The notes below the pieces were generated by a model, which saw only the letters and a program-made list of their open reading frames with translations, was not told the origin of the DNA and did no database searches. This document shows, piece after piece, positions 17,715 to 24,541 of a stretch of 64,000 bases of DNA (positions are counted from its first letter, which is position 1; every line of letters begins with the position of its first letter). Origin of the DNA: Streptoverticillium olivoreticuli subsp. olivoreticuli (GTDB lineage Bacteria; Actinomycetota; Actinomycetes; Streptomycetales; Streptomycetaceae); NCBI RefSeq assembly GCF_003391135.1, contig NZ_CP031455.1:6680001-6744000 (forward strand), written 5' to 3'. The translations under genes were made by a program, and so were the position numbers.

Positions 17715-18194
17715 TTGCGCCGCGCCGTCTGTCCGGGGTCGTTCGACCCCGTCACCAATGGACATCTCGACATCATCGCCCGCGCTTCCAAGCTGTACGA
17801 CGTCGTGCACGTGGCGGTGATGATCAACAAGTCCAAGCAGGGCCTGTTCACCGTCGACGAGCGCATAGACCTGCTCCGCCAGGTCACCGCGGAGTACGGC
17901 AACGTCGAGGTGGAGGCCTTCCACGGCCTCCTCGTCGACTTCTGCAAGCAGCGCGACATCCCCGCCATCGTGAAGGGCCTGCGGGCGGTCAGCGACTTCG
18001 ACTACGAGCTGCAGATGGCGCAGATGAACATCGGGCTGTCGGGGGTGGAGACCCTCTTCGTCCCCACCAATCCCACCTACAGCTTCCTGTCCTCCAGCCT
18101 GGTCAAGGAGGTCGCGGCCTGGGGCGGGGACGTCTCCCACCTGGTGCCGCCGCTGGTGCTCGAAGCACTGAACGAGCGGCTCGGCCGGGACTGA
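17715..18194 (+). CDS. coaD: Phosphopantetheine adenylyltransferase
   Basis: CoaD, 159 residues, adenylates 4'-phosphopantetheine in coenzyme A synthesis. The N-terminal nucleotidyltransferase motif PGSFDPVTNGH (with T/HxGH) and the C-terminal SFLSSSLVKEVA are clear. I chose TTG 17715, giving the family-typical start RRAVCPGSFDP, with GGAGAGCGAGG upstream. A longer form from ATG 17685 overlapping the rsmD end is possible. Confidence 0.95.
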   Translation: MRRAVCPGSFDPVTNGHLDIIARASKLYDVVHVAVMINKSKQGLFTVDERIDLLRQVTAEYGNVEVEAFHGLLVDFCKQRDIPAIVKGLRAVSDFDYELQMAQMNIGLSGVETLFVPTNPTYSFLSSSLVKEVAAWGGDVSHLVPPLVLEALNERLGRD

Positions 18195-18278
18195 CGGGCT
18201 GACAGCTCGTCAGCAGGTGTCGGGCGGGGGTCGACTGGCCGTACAGTCGTCCCCGTTCGTGCCCATCGTCAGAAGAGA

Positions 18279-19385
18279 GTGGCGAGCGCCAAGGTGGACG
18301 TGCAGAAGAAGCTCGACGAGATCGTCACGACCGTCGCCGGCGCCCGGTCCCTGCCCATGTCGGCCTCCTGCGTGGTCAACCGGGCCGAGCTGCTCGCCCT
18401 GCTGGAGGAGGTGCGGGCCGCCCTGCCCGACTCCCTCGCCCGGGCCGAGGAGCTGATCGGCGGCCGCGAGCAGCTCGTCGCCGACGCCCGCGAGGAGGCC
18501 GAGCGGATCATCGAGTCCGCCCGCGCCCACCGCGGCTCGCTGATCTCCGACACCGAGGTCGCCCGCCAGTCCCAGGAGGAGGCCGACCGCATCCTCGCGG
18601 AGGCCCGCCGGGAGGCCGAGGAGATCCGCGCCGAGGCCGACGACTACGTCGACGGCAAGCTCGCCAATTTCGAGGTCGTCCTCACCAAGACCATCGGCTC
18701 CGTCGACCGCGGCCGGGAGAAGCTGCTCGGCCTGCCGGGCGCGGAGGGCCACGACGCGGACGGGCTGCCCGACGAGGACCCCGAGCGCAGCTCGGACCCG
18801 CAGGTCCAGCGGCAGCGCGCCGACGCCTATGTCGACGCCAAGCTCGGCGCGGTCGCGGCCGTGCTGGCCAAGACCCTCGAAGCCGTCGGCCGCGGCCGGG
18901 AGAAGCTGCTCGGCGCCCGCCCGGCGGACGAGCTCGGCGCCCACATGGCCGCCCAGGACAGCCTCCCCGGCGGCCACCACACCAGCGACGCCGACTTCCT
19001 CGCCGGGCTGGCGGCCCCCCAGGAGCCCGCGGGGCCGCCGCCGGCGCCGTCCGTGCCCGCGCAGCCCGACTACTACCCGACCCCGGCCTACGAGCCCGAC
19101 CCGTACGCCTATCAGGCGTCCTACGGGCAGCAGCGCGACCCGTACGCGGTCCAGGGCGGCTACGCCCAGCACGACCCCTACGCCTGGCCCGCCCAGACCG
19201 CGTCGGGGGGCTACGACCCGAACGCCGGCTACGCCGCCCCGGCGGGCCACCAGGGCCATGAGCAGCAGCCCCCTCAGGCCCCTCGGCATCAGCAGTCCCA
19301 GCAGCCTCAGCTGGACGAGACGAGCCTCTTCGACACGAGCATGATCGACCTCGATCAGCTCCGCAGGTACGAGCAGGGCCGCTGA
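18279..19385 (+). CDS. DivIVA-like coiled-coil protein with proline/tyrosine-rich tail
   Basis: A protein of about 368 residues. Residues ~30-130 form a long charged coiled coil (ELIGGREQLVADAREEAERIIESARAHRG, then repeated Glu/Ala/Arg heptads) of the kind shared by DivIVA and ATP-synthase b subunit-like proteins. Two near repeats follow: YVDGKLANFEVVLTKTIGSVDRG and YVDAKLGAVAAVLAKTLEAVGRG, each ending GREKLLG. The tail (~250-345) is Pro/Tyr/Gln-rich and disordered. The start could be GTG 18279 or GTG 18294. Probably cytoplasmic; a role in polar growth or division is inference from the coiled coil only. Confidence 0.8.
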   Translation: MASAKVDVQKKLDEIVTTVAGARSLPMSASCVVNRAELLALLEEVRAALPDSLARAEELIGGREQLVADAREEAERIIESARAHRGSLISDTEVARQSQEEADRILAEARREAEEIRAEADDYVDGKLANFEVVLTKTIGSVDRGREKLLGLPGAEGHDADGLPDEDPERSSDPQVQRQRADAYVDAKLGAVAAVLAKTLEAVGRGREKLLGARPADELGAHMAAQDSLPGGHHTSDADFLAGLAAPQEPAGPPPAPSVPAQPDYYPTPAYEPDPYAYQASYGQQRDPYAVQGGYAQHDPYAWPAQTASGGYDPNAGYAAPAGHQGHEQQPPQAPRHQQSQQPQLDETSLFDTSMIDLDQLRRYEQGR

Positions 19386-19429
19386 CCCGTCGCGGGCCGT
19401 CCGCCGCCGGGTCCCCGGCCGGTCGCCGA

Positions 19430-19459
19430 TTGGGTGTACGGCGGCCTGTCGAGTATTCT
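19430..19459 (+). promoter_or_regulatory. Candidate promoter of the yceD-rpmF-rnc-mutM cluster
   Basis: TTGGGT (19430-19435), an 18-bp spacer and TATTCT (19454-19459). Transcription would begin near 19466, upstream of the YceD gene. Confidence 0.5.
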
Positions 19460-19554
19460 GGCTCTTCGGTCGCGTGTGCATTCGCGATCAGGGCTGCCCG
19501 GGACGCGTTTTCCGCGTCGGGCGGCCGTCGCCGCAGCGTAGAAAGCAGGAAGTC

Positions 19555-20184
19555 CTGAACGCCCACCTTGATCACCGTTCCCCTCTCGTGTTCGACACAC
19601 GCGAGCTGGGCCGGCGTCCCGGTGCGCTGAAGAAGGTCTCCCGTTCGATCGAGGCTCCCGCCGATCTCGGTATCGAGGTCATCGGGGTCGCCGAGGGCGC
19701 GACGGTGGAGCTCGACCTCCGCCTGGAGTCGGTCATGGAAGGGGTGCTTGTCACAGGCACCGCCCGTGCACCGCTGACAGGGGAGTGCGTAAGGTGTCTG
19801 GAGCCGCTGGAGCGAGAGCTCGACGCGGACTTCCAGGAGATGTTCTCCTACCCCGACGCCGACGCCCGGAGCCGCACTGCGGACACGGACGACGACGCCG
19901 AGGACGACGAGGAGGACACGCTCTTCCTCGAGGACGACTTGTTCGACCTCGAACCCGTGCTGCGTGACGCGGTGGTGCTCGCACTGCCGCTGCAGCCGGT
20001 GTGCCAGGAAGACTGTCCCGGTCTGTGCTCCGAGTGCGGAGCGCGGCTGGCGGACGACCTGGACCACCACCACGAGTCCGTCGACATTCGTTGGGCGGCA
20101 CTGCAGGGACTCGCCGGGTCCAACCAGGACGGCGAGATGGACAACGCACCCCGCTCCGGCGGGGATGACTCACAGGAGAAGTAG
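19555..20184 (+). CDS. yceD: YceD family (DUF177) protein
   Basis: DUF177/YceD protein, linked in many bacteria to 23S rRNA maturation and always next to rpmF. It has LDHRSPLVFDTRELGRRPGA at the N-terminus, a CVRCLEPL motif and a C-terminal CQEDCPGLCSECGARL with paired Cys that probably bind zinc, separated by an acidic stretch. The conserved N-terminus begins where no ATG/GTG/TTG exists; the best-placed codon is CTG 19555 with AGGA 4 nt upstream. GTG 19474 (27 extra residues) and GTG 19588 (truncating the conserved start) are alternatives. rpmF follows after 2 nt. Confidence 0.88.
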   Translation: MNAHLDHRSPLVFDTRELGRRPGALKKVSRSIEAPADLGIEVIGVAEGATVELDLRLESVMEGVLVTGTARAPLTGECVRCLEPLERELDADFQEMFSYPDADARSRTADTDDDAEDDEEDTLFLEDDLFDLEPVLRDAVVLALPLQPVCQEDCPGLCSECGARLADDLDHHHESVDIRWAALQGLAGSNQDGEMDNAPRSGGDDSQEK

Positions 20185-20186
20185 CC

Positions 20187-20360
20187 GTGGCTGTTCCGAA
20201 GCGGAAGATGTCGCGCAGCAACACGCGCCACCGCCGGTCGCAGTGGAAGGCTGCGGTCCCCACCCTGGTGGCATGCGCTAGCTGCCACGAGCCGAAGCTG
20301 CAGCACATCGCGTGCCCGAGCTGCGGCACCTACAACAAGCGCCAGGTCCTCGAGGTCTGA
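20187..20360 (+). CDS. rpmF: 50S ribosomal protein L32
   Basis: L32 of 57 residues (MAVPKRKMSRSNTRHRRSQWK...). Two Cys pairs, CASC and CPSC, make the zinc ribbon. The GTG at 20187 lies 2 nt after the yceD stop, with AGGAGAAG overlapping the end of yceD, so the two are coupled. rnc follows 19 nt downstream, the classic yceD-rpmF-rnc order. Confidence 0.97.
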   Translation: MAVPKRKMSRSNTRHRRSQWKAAVPTLVACASCHEPKLQHIACPSCGTYNKRQVLEV

Positions 20361-20379
20361 TCGGCGGGTGACAGGCTCA

Positions 20380-21225
20380 ATGTCAGACGCCATTACGCCG
20401 AAGAAGGCGCCGGCGGACACGGCCTCGTCTCACACGCTTCTGGAAGGGCGGCTCGGGTACAGACTCGAGACCGCCCTTCTGGTGCGTGCGCTGACTCACC
20501 GTTCCTTCGCGTACGAGAACGGCGGGCTGCCCACCAACGAGCGGCTGGAGTTCCTCGGGGACTCCGTGCTCGGCCTGGTGGTCACCGACACGCTGTACCG
20601 CATCCACCCCGACCTGCCCGAGGGCCAGCTGGCCAAGCTGCGGGCCGCGGTGGTCAACTCCCGTGCGCTGGCGGAGGTCGGACGCGGTCTCGACCTCGGC
20701 TCCTTCATCCGGCTCGGCCGGGGCGAAGAAGGCACGGGCGGCCGGAACAAGGCGTCGATCCTCGCGGACACGCTGGAAGCCGTGATCGGGGCGGTCTATC
20801 TCGACCAGGGCCTCGAAGCCGCCGGTGAGCTGGTGCACAGGCTCTTCGATCCGCTGATCGAGAAGTCCTCCAACCTCGGCGCCGGCCTGGACTGGAAGAC
20901 CAGCCTCCAGGAACTGACCGCCACGGAGGGGCTGGGCGTCCCGGAGTATCTCGTCTCCGAGACCGGGCCCGACCACGAGAAGACCTTCACGGCTGCTGCC
21001 CGCGTCGGTGGTGTCGCGTACGGCACCGGCACCGGCCGCAGCAAGAAGGAAGCGGAGCAGCAGGCGGCGGAAGCCGCCTGGCGCGCCATCCACGAGGCGG
21101 CGGAGGCCCGGGCCTCCGCCGCACAGGCGGAGGCCAAGGCCGAAGCCGCCCCGGAGGCCGAGGCCACCGGGACCGACCCGGCGGCTTCCGAGCCCGCCGA
21201 CGGTGTGCAGGGCGCGTCGCACTGA
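20380..21225 (+). CDS. rnc: Ribonuclease III
   Basis: RNase III (281 aa), the double-strand RNA endonuclease for rRNA and mRNA processing; in S. coelicolor it is AbsB, needed for global antibiotic regulation. Catalytic signature NERLEFLGDSVL at 53-64 (E57, D61) and second acidic site ADTLEAVIGAVYLD. A dsRNA-binding domain spans ~160-232 (WKTSLQELTATEGLGVPEYL), followed by an Ala/Glu tail. The ATG 20380 is chosen by similarity; an in-frame GTG lies at 20368. A 20-bp hairpin ends the transcript or limits flow into mutM. Confidence 0.96.
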   Translation: MSDAITPKKAPADTASSHTLLEGRLGYRLETALLVRALTHRSFAYENGGLPTNERLEFLGDSVLGLVVTDTLYRIHPDLPEGQLAKLRAAVVNSRALAEVGRGLDLGSFIRLGRGEEGTGGRNKASILADTLEAVIGAVYLDQGLEAAGELVHRLFDPLIEKSSNLGAGLDWKTSLQELTATEGLGVPEYLVSETGPDHEKTFTAAARVGGVAYGTGTGRSKKEAEQQAAEAAWRAIHEAAEARASAAQAEAKAEAAPEAEATGTDPAASEPADGVQGASH

Positions 21226-21236
21226 CGCGTTCCGTC

Positions 21237-21278
21237 CGTGATCGCCGGGCGGGCCCTCGGGCCCGCCCGGCGATCACG
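21237..21278 (+). terminator. Hairpin between rnc and mutM
   Basis: A 20-bp perfect stem (21237-21256 with 21259-21278) with a 2-nt loop, followed by TTCATC. It is strong enough to terminate or to protect the rnc 3' end; mutM starts 38 nt later. Confidence 0.75.
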
Positions 21279-21315
21279 TTCATCCGGTGAAGCTTCGTCG
21301 AAGGAGTGGCGCTCC

Positions 21316-22194
21316 GTGCCCGAACTGCCCGAGGTCGAGGTCGTACGGCGCGGTCTGGAGCGGTGGATCCGCGGGCGCACCGTCGCCGACGTGCAGATCC
21401 TGCACCCCAGGGCGATCCGCCGGCACCTCGCGGGACCCGACGACTTCGCGGCCCAGCTGACCGGGCGCAGGCTCGCCGCCGCGCACCGCCGCGGCAAGTA
21501 CCTCTGGCTGCCCCTCGAAGCGGCCGGGCAGGACGCCCCCGACCGGTCCGTGCTCGCCCATCTCGGCATGAGCGGCCAACTCCTCGTCCAGCCGCACGAA
21601 GCGCCCGACGAGAAGCACCTGCGGATCCGGGTCCGCTTCGCCGACACCCTCCCCACCGAACTGCGCTTCGTCGACCAGCGCACCTTCGGCGGCCTGTCGC
21701 TGCACGACCCCGTGCCGGGCGACTTCGAAGGGCTGCCCGACGTCATCGCGCACATCGCCCGCGACCCGCTCGACCCCGCCTTCGACGAGGCCGCGTTCCA
21801 CGCCGCGCTGCGCCGCCGCCGTACGACCGTCAAGCGCGCCCTGCTCGACCAGTCGCTGATCAGCGGCGTCGGCAACATCTACGCCGACGAGGCGCTGTGG
21901 CGCTCCCGGCTGCACTACGACCGCCCCACCGCGACGCTGACCCGCCCGCGCAGCGCGGAGCTGCTCACGCACATCCGCGAGGTCATGAACGAGGCGCTCG
22001 CCGTCGGCGGTACGAGCTTCGACAGCCTCTACGTCAACGTGAACGGTGAATCCGGCTATTTCGACCGGTCGTTGGACGCGTACGGCCGCGAGGACGAGCC
22101 GTGCCGGCGCTGTGGCACGCCAATGCGGCGACGCCCGTGGATGAACCGCTCCAGCTACTTCTGCCCCCGCTGCCAGCGCCCGCCGCGCGTGTGA
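21316..22194 (+). CDS. mutM: Formamidopyrimidine-DNA glycosylase
   Basis: Fpg/MutM (292 aa) removes 8-oxoguanine and formamidopyrimidines and nicks the abasic site. The processed N-terminus PELPEVE provides the catalytic Pro2 and Glu3. The H2TH region reads DQSLISGVGNIYADEALW, and the C-terminal zinc finger has CRRC and CPRC. Hence GTG 21316 must be the start even though the frame is open upstream. Confidence 0.96.
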   Translation: MPELPEVEVVRRGLERWIRGRTVADVQILHPRAIRRHLAGPDDFAAQLTGRRLAAAHRRGKYLWLPLEAAGQDAPDRSVLAHLGMSGQLLVQPHEAPDEKHLRIRVRFADTLPTELRFVDQRTFGGLSLHDPVPGDFEGLPDVIAHIARDPLDPAFDEAAFHAALRRRRTTVKRALLDQSLISGVGNIYADEALWRSRLHYDRPTATLTRPRSAELLTHIREVMNEALAVGGTSFDSLYVNVNGESGYFDRSLDAYGREDEPCRRCGTPMRRRPWMNRSSYFCPRCQRPPRV

Positions 22195-22217
22195 GCGCAA
22201 GCTGAGCGGTCCCGGGC

Positions 22218-23216
22218 TCAATAGCCGAAGTCCTGTGTCCACCAAGGGCCCCCCGCCCCGGGGTTCACGCCGATCCCCAGAGTGCGGTACTCGCGGTTGA
22301 GGATGTTCGCCCGGTGTCCCGTGCTGTGCATCCACGCCTCCATGACCGCCCGGGGGTCCGGCTGGCCGCGCGCGATGTTCTCGCCGCCGAGGTTGCCGAT
22401 GCCGTGCCGGGCGGCGCGGTCCCACGGTGTGCGCCCGTCCGGGTCGGTGTGCGCGAAGAAGCCGCGCCGCGCCATGTCGTCGCTGAACGACTGTGCCAGG
22501 GAGGTGAGTCGGGGGCTGGGGGCCAGCGGCCGGGCGCCCACCTTGGCCCGCTCCTCGTTGACCAGGGCGAGGATCTGGGCGACGGGCGTCGCCTGGAGGT
22601 CGACCGCTTCGGTCGCCGTCCCCGGCCCGGCGCCGGGATCCGTGGCGGGCGGGCCCACGTCGGCGGTCCCGGGGATCGGGGCCGGGAGCGTGTGCGCCTC
22701 GCTGCCGGGGTCGATGCCCGACCCGCCCGGCCGGGGCGGCGGCGCCTCGGTGGAGGGCTCGGAGGGCGGGGGAGGGACATCGGCGGGGGGCGCGGAGCGC
22801 GCCTCCGGGCGCTCGGTCCCACGGCTCACCGGGAGTCCGCCGCGCTCGGGTGCGGGGGACGGCGTCTGCGGCCGCACCGGGCCGCTGCGGACGGCGGGCG
22901 GATCGTCGGCCCGCACCTGCCCGCCGGGGCTGCCGCCGCCGAGCTGAAGGGTGTCCCCTCCGGAGAACAGCCCCGAGGCCATCGCGACCACGCCCATCGC
23001 CATGGCGGCCGACGCACCCAGCAGCCCGGTCCGCACGGGGGAGTTCACCCGGCCGCGCCGCCGCGCGTTGCGGTGCCGGCCGACGTCGGTGGGTTCGTCG
23101 GGTTCGTACAGCGGCCCCGGGTCGGACCTCCCGCTCGTCGAGGGGGCCCGGGTCGGCGGGGGAACAGCTGAGGGGTGACCGGTGGCCTGGGGGGCAGAGC
23201 GTCGATGGCGACCCAT
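22218..23216 (-). CDS. Secreted CAP (SCP-like) domain protein
   Basis: A 332-residue protein. After a basic cytoplasmic head, a membrane segment or uncleaved signal spans ~62-85 (GLLGASAAMAMGVVAMASGLF). A long Pro/Ser/Gly-rich linker (~90-200) leads to a C-terminal CAP domain (~205-332) with LVNEERAKVGARPLAP, the GENIARGQ block and HRANILNREYRTLGIG. The role of bacterial CAP proteins is mostly unknown. The ATG has AAGGAAGG upstream. It is convergent with mutM, with only 23 nt between stops. Confidence 0.9.
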   Translation of the reverse strand: MGRHRRSAPQATGHPSAVPPPTRAPSTSGRSDPGPLYEPDEPTDVGRHRNARRRGRVNSPVRTGLLGASAAMAMGVVAMASGLFSGGDTLQLGGGSPGGQVRADDPPAVRSGPVRPQTPSPAPERGGLPVSRGTERPEARSAPPADVPPPPSEPSTEAPPPRPGGSGIDPGSEAHTLPAPIPGTADVGPPATDPGAGPGTATEAVDLQATPVAQILALVNEERAKVGARPLAPSPRLTSLAQSFSDDMARRGFFAHTDPDGRTPWDRAARHGIGNLGGENIARGQPDPRAVMEAWMHSTGHRANILNREYRTLGIGVNPGAGGPWWTQDFGY

Positions 23217-23338
23217 CCGCTGCCTTCCTTACGTGCTCGGCGTCATCGTGCGTCACTCGTACGGGGGTGGGACCTGTCGACCGGCGACTGTACGGCAATA
23301 GGGCCAGGGGCTAAGCGCTTCGTATGCAATTGGTCGGT

Positions 23339-23344
23339 TAACGT
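23339..23344 (+). promoter_or_regulatory. Candidate -10 (TAACGT), leaderless start
   Basis: TAACGT ends 6 nt before the acylphosphatase ATG at 23351, and no ribosome site is present. Confidence 0.45.
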
Positions 23345-23350
23345 GCAGAC

Positions 23351-23632
23351 ATGAACGAGAATGTCCGTCTGACGGCCTGGGTCCGGGGTCATGTGCAGGG
23401 TGTCGGCTTCCGATGGTTCACCCGGGAGAACGCGTTGCGGATCGGCGGACTGGAGGGCTTCGCCTCGAATCTCGCCGACGGCCGGGTCCAGGTCGTCGCG
23501 GAGGGCGCGCGCGAGGGCTGTGAACAATTGCTCGACTGGTTGCGCGACGGGAACACTCCCGGCCGGGTGGACGGCGTCACGGAGATCTGGGACGTGCCGC
23601 GCGGCGGTTATGGCGGCTTTGAGATCCGCTGA
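23351..23632 (+). CDS. acyP: Acylphosphatase
   Basis: A 93-residue acylphosphatase that hydrolyses carboxyl-phosphate bonds. The catalytic Arg sits in VQGVGFRWFTRENA (~17-30) and the catalytic Asn in ASNLADGRVQVVAEG. Full-length for the family. Its position upstream of smc is common in actinobacteria; the functional link is unknown. Confidence 0.95.
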   Translation: MNENVRLTAWVRGHVQGVGFRWFTRENALRIGGLEGFASNLADGRVQVVAEGAREGCEQLLDWLRDGNTPGRVDGVTEIWDVPRGGYGGFEIR

Positions 23633-24057
23633 CCGACACATTGCCGAAAGCGGAATTTTTCCCCGGCGGCGGGTGGGCGAACCCCATGGAGAAGGGGTGG
23701 CCGTGGGTCACGATGACCTTATTGATATGCCGTTGGCATATGCGAACGGAAGAAATTCCCTGATGGTTGCCAACTCGCCGTCGTCATGGAAGGCTGCTGC
23801 TCAACGGATGATCTCTACGCCCCTCCGGGCCCGGGAGAGACTGCGCCGCGTATTCACTGCCGCGCACCCCCGGGACGCCCGCCGATACGGGGTGTGATCG
23901 TGTTGACCGTCAAACTTTTTGGTGAGACTCTGGAAGCCCCGCGCACCTTAGCTGTTTGGCATTGAACACCGCAGTAGTGATGGCAGACACCGCGGGTGCG
24001 AATCCCTCACGACCCACACCGCTTCGGTCGGTCACTCAGTGTGGAGGACCATCCATC
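23633..24057. other. AT-richer gap between acylphosphatase and the small 24058 gene
   Basis: A 425-nt stretch clearly richer in A/T than its neighbours. It holds a perfect 7-bp inverted repeat, ATATGCC-GTT-GGCATAT (23725-23741), which looks like an operator or a small hairpin. It also holds one weak small open frame (23703-23897) with a good ribosome site, and TTGACC at 23902 without a convincing -10. No tRNA-like fold was recognised. Confidence 0.4.
23703..23897 (+). CDS. Possible 64-residue protein, doubtful
   Basis: A GTG-initiated frame (VGHDDLIDMPLAYANG...) with GGAGAAGGGG 5 nt upstream, ending RDARRYGV. The second half is Arg-rich. Codon choice is mixed: several A/T-ending codons are unlike the strong GC3 bias of neighbours, so this may be chance or a transferred or regulatory peptide. 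No family recognised. Confidence 0.3.
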   Translation: MGHDDLIDMPLAYANGRNSLMVANSPSSWKAAAQRMISTPLRARERLRRVFTAAHPRDARRYGV

Positions 24058-24267
24058 ATGGCAAAGGCGCTTCTCGGTTACGTCGGCGGCTCCGACCCCC
24101 GAGTCCTCTCCGAGATGCGACGGCTTCAGCAGCGTGTCCAGGACCTTGAATCCGAGCTCATCCGGATGCAGGCCGAGAACGACGCGCTGACTGCCGCCGC
24201 TCACCACGGCGACTCGTTCGAGCTCGACAGCATCGACGTATCCCAGGCGGAGCCTGCGCTCGCCTGA
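24058..24267 (+). CDS. Small coiled-coil protein upstream of smc, unknown function
   Basis: A 69-residue protein (MAKALLGYVGGSDPRVLSEMRRLQQ...) with a heptad-repeat helix (~17-48, RRLQQRVQDLESELIRMQAENDAL) and an acidic tail. It resembles the small conserved protein found before smc in Streptomyces. Ribosome site GTGGAGGACC. A terminator-like hairpin follows, so it is probably transcribed apart from smc. Role unknown; the helix suggests dimerisation. Confidence 0.85.
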   Translation: MAKALLGYVGGSDPRVLSEMRRLQQRVQDLESELIRMQAENDALTAAAHHGDSFELDSIDVSQAEPALA

Positions 24268-24322
24268 CCGCCCTGCCCCCGGGGGCCCGGTCGGGCTGCA
24301 CTGTCAGCCGCTTGAGAGTTGC

Positions 24323-24344
24323 AAGGGACGCTCCGGCGTCCCTT
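24323..24344 (+). terminator. Terminator-like hairpin before smc
   Basis: AAGGGACGC-TCCG-GCGTCCCTT, a 9-bp stem with a 4-nt loop, followed by CGTCGTAT. Confidence 0.65.
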
Positions 24345-24527
24345 CGTCGTATCCGATGAGCCCAATCCGATCGTCGTATCACCCTGCGGTTTCCGGCCGT
24401 TTTCCTCCCGTCCCCTTGGACTGATGTGCCCTGCCCCTTCCCGGGTGAAACCGGAAAATTGAAAGGGGCAGCTTGTTGTCGCCCCCGCACGCCTCGTGCC
24501 GGGCGGCCGAGGGGGGCGCGCGGCCGG

Positions 24528-24533
24528 TAGAGT
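24528..24533 (+). promoter_or_regulatory. Candidate smc -10 (TAGAGT), leaderless start
   Basis: TAGAGT ends 8 nt before the GTG at 24542. No ribosome site lies between, so smc may be translated from a leaderless mRNA. Confidence 0.45.
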
Positions 24534-24541
24534 CCTTCCGC

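Noticed and set aside
23686..23763. 25-codon micro-ORF with a TTA codon (bldA-type)
   Set aside because: It overlaps the ribosome-site sequence of the 23703 frame and has no support beyond an ATG.
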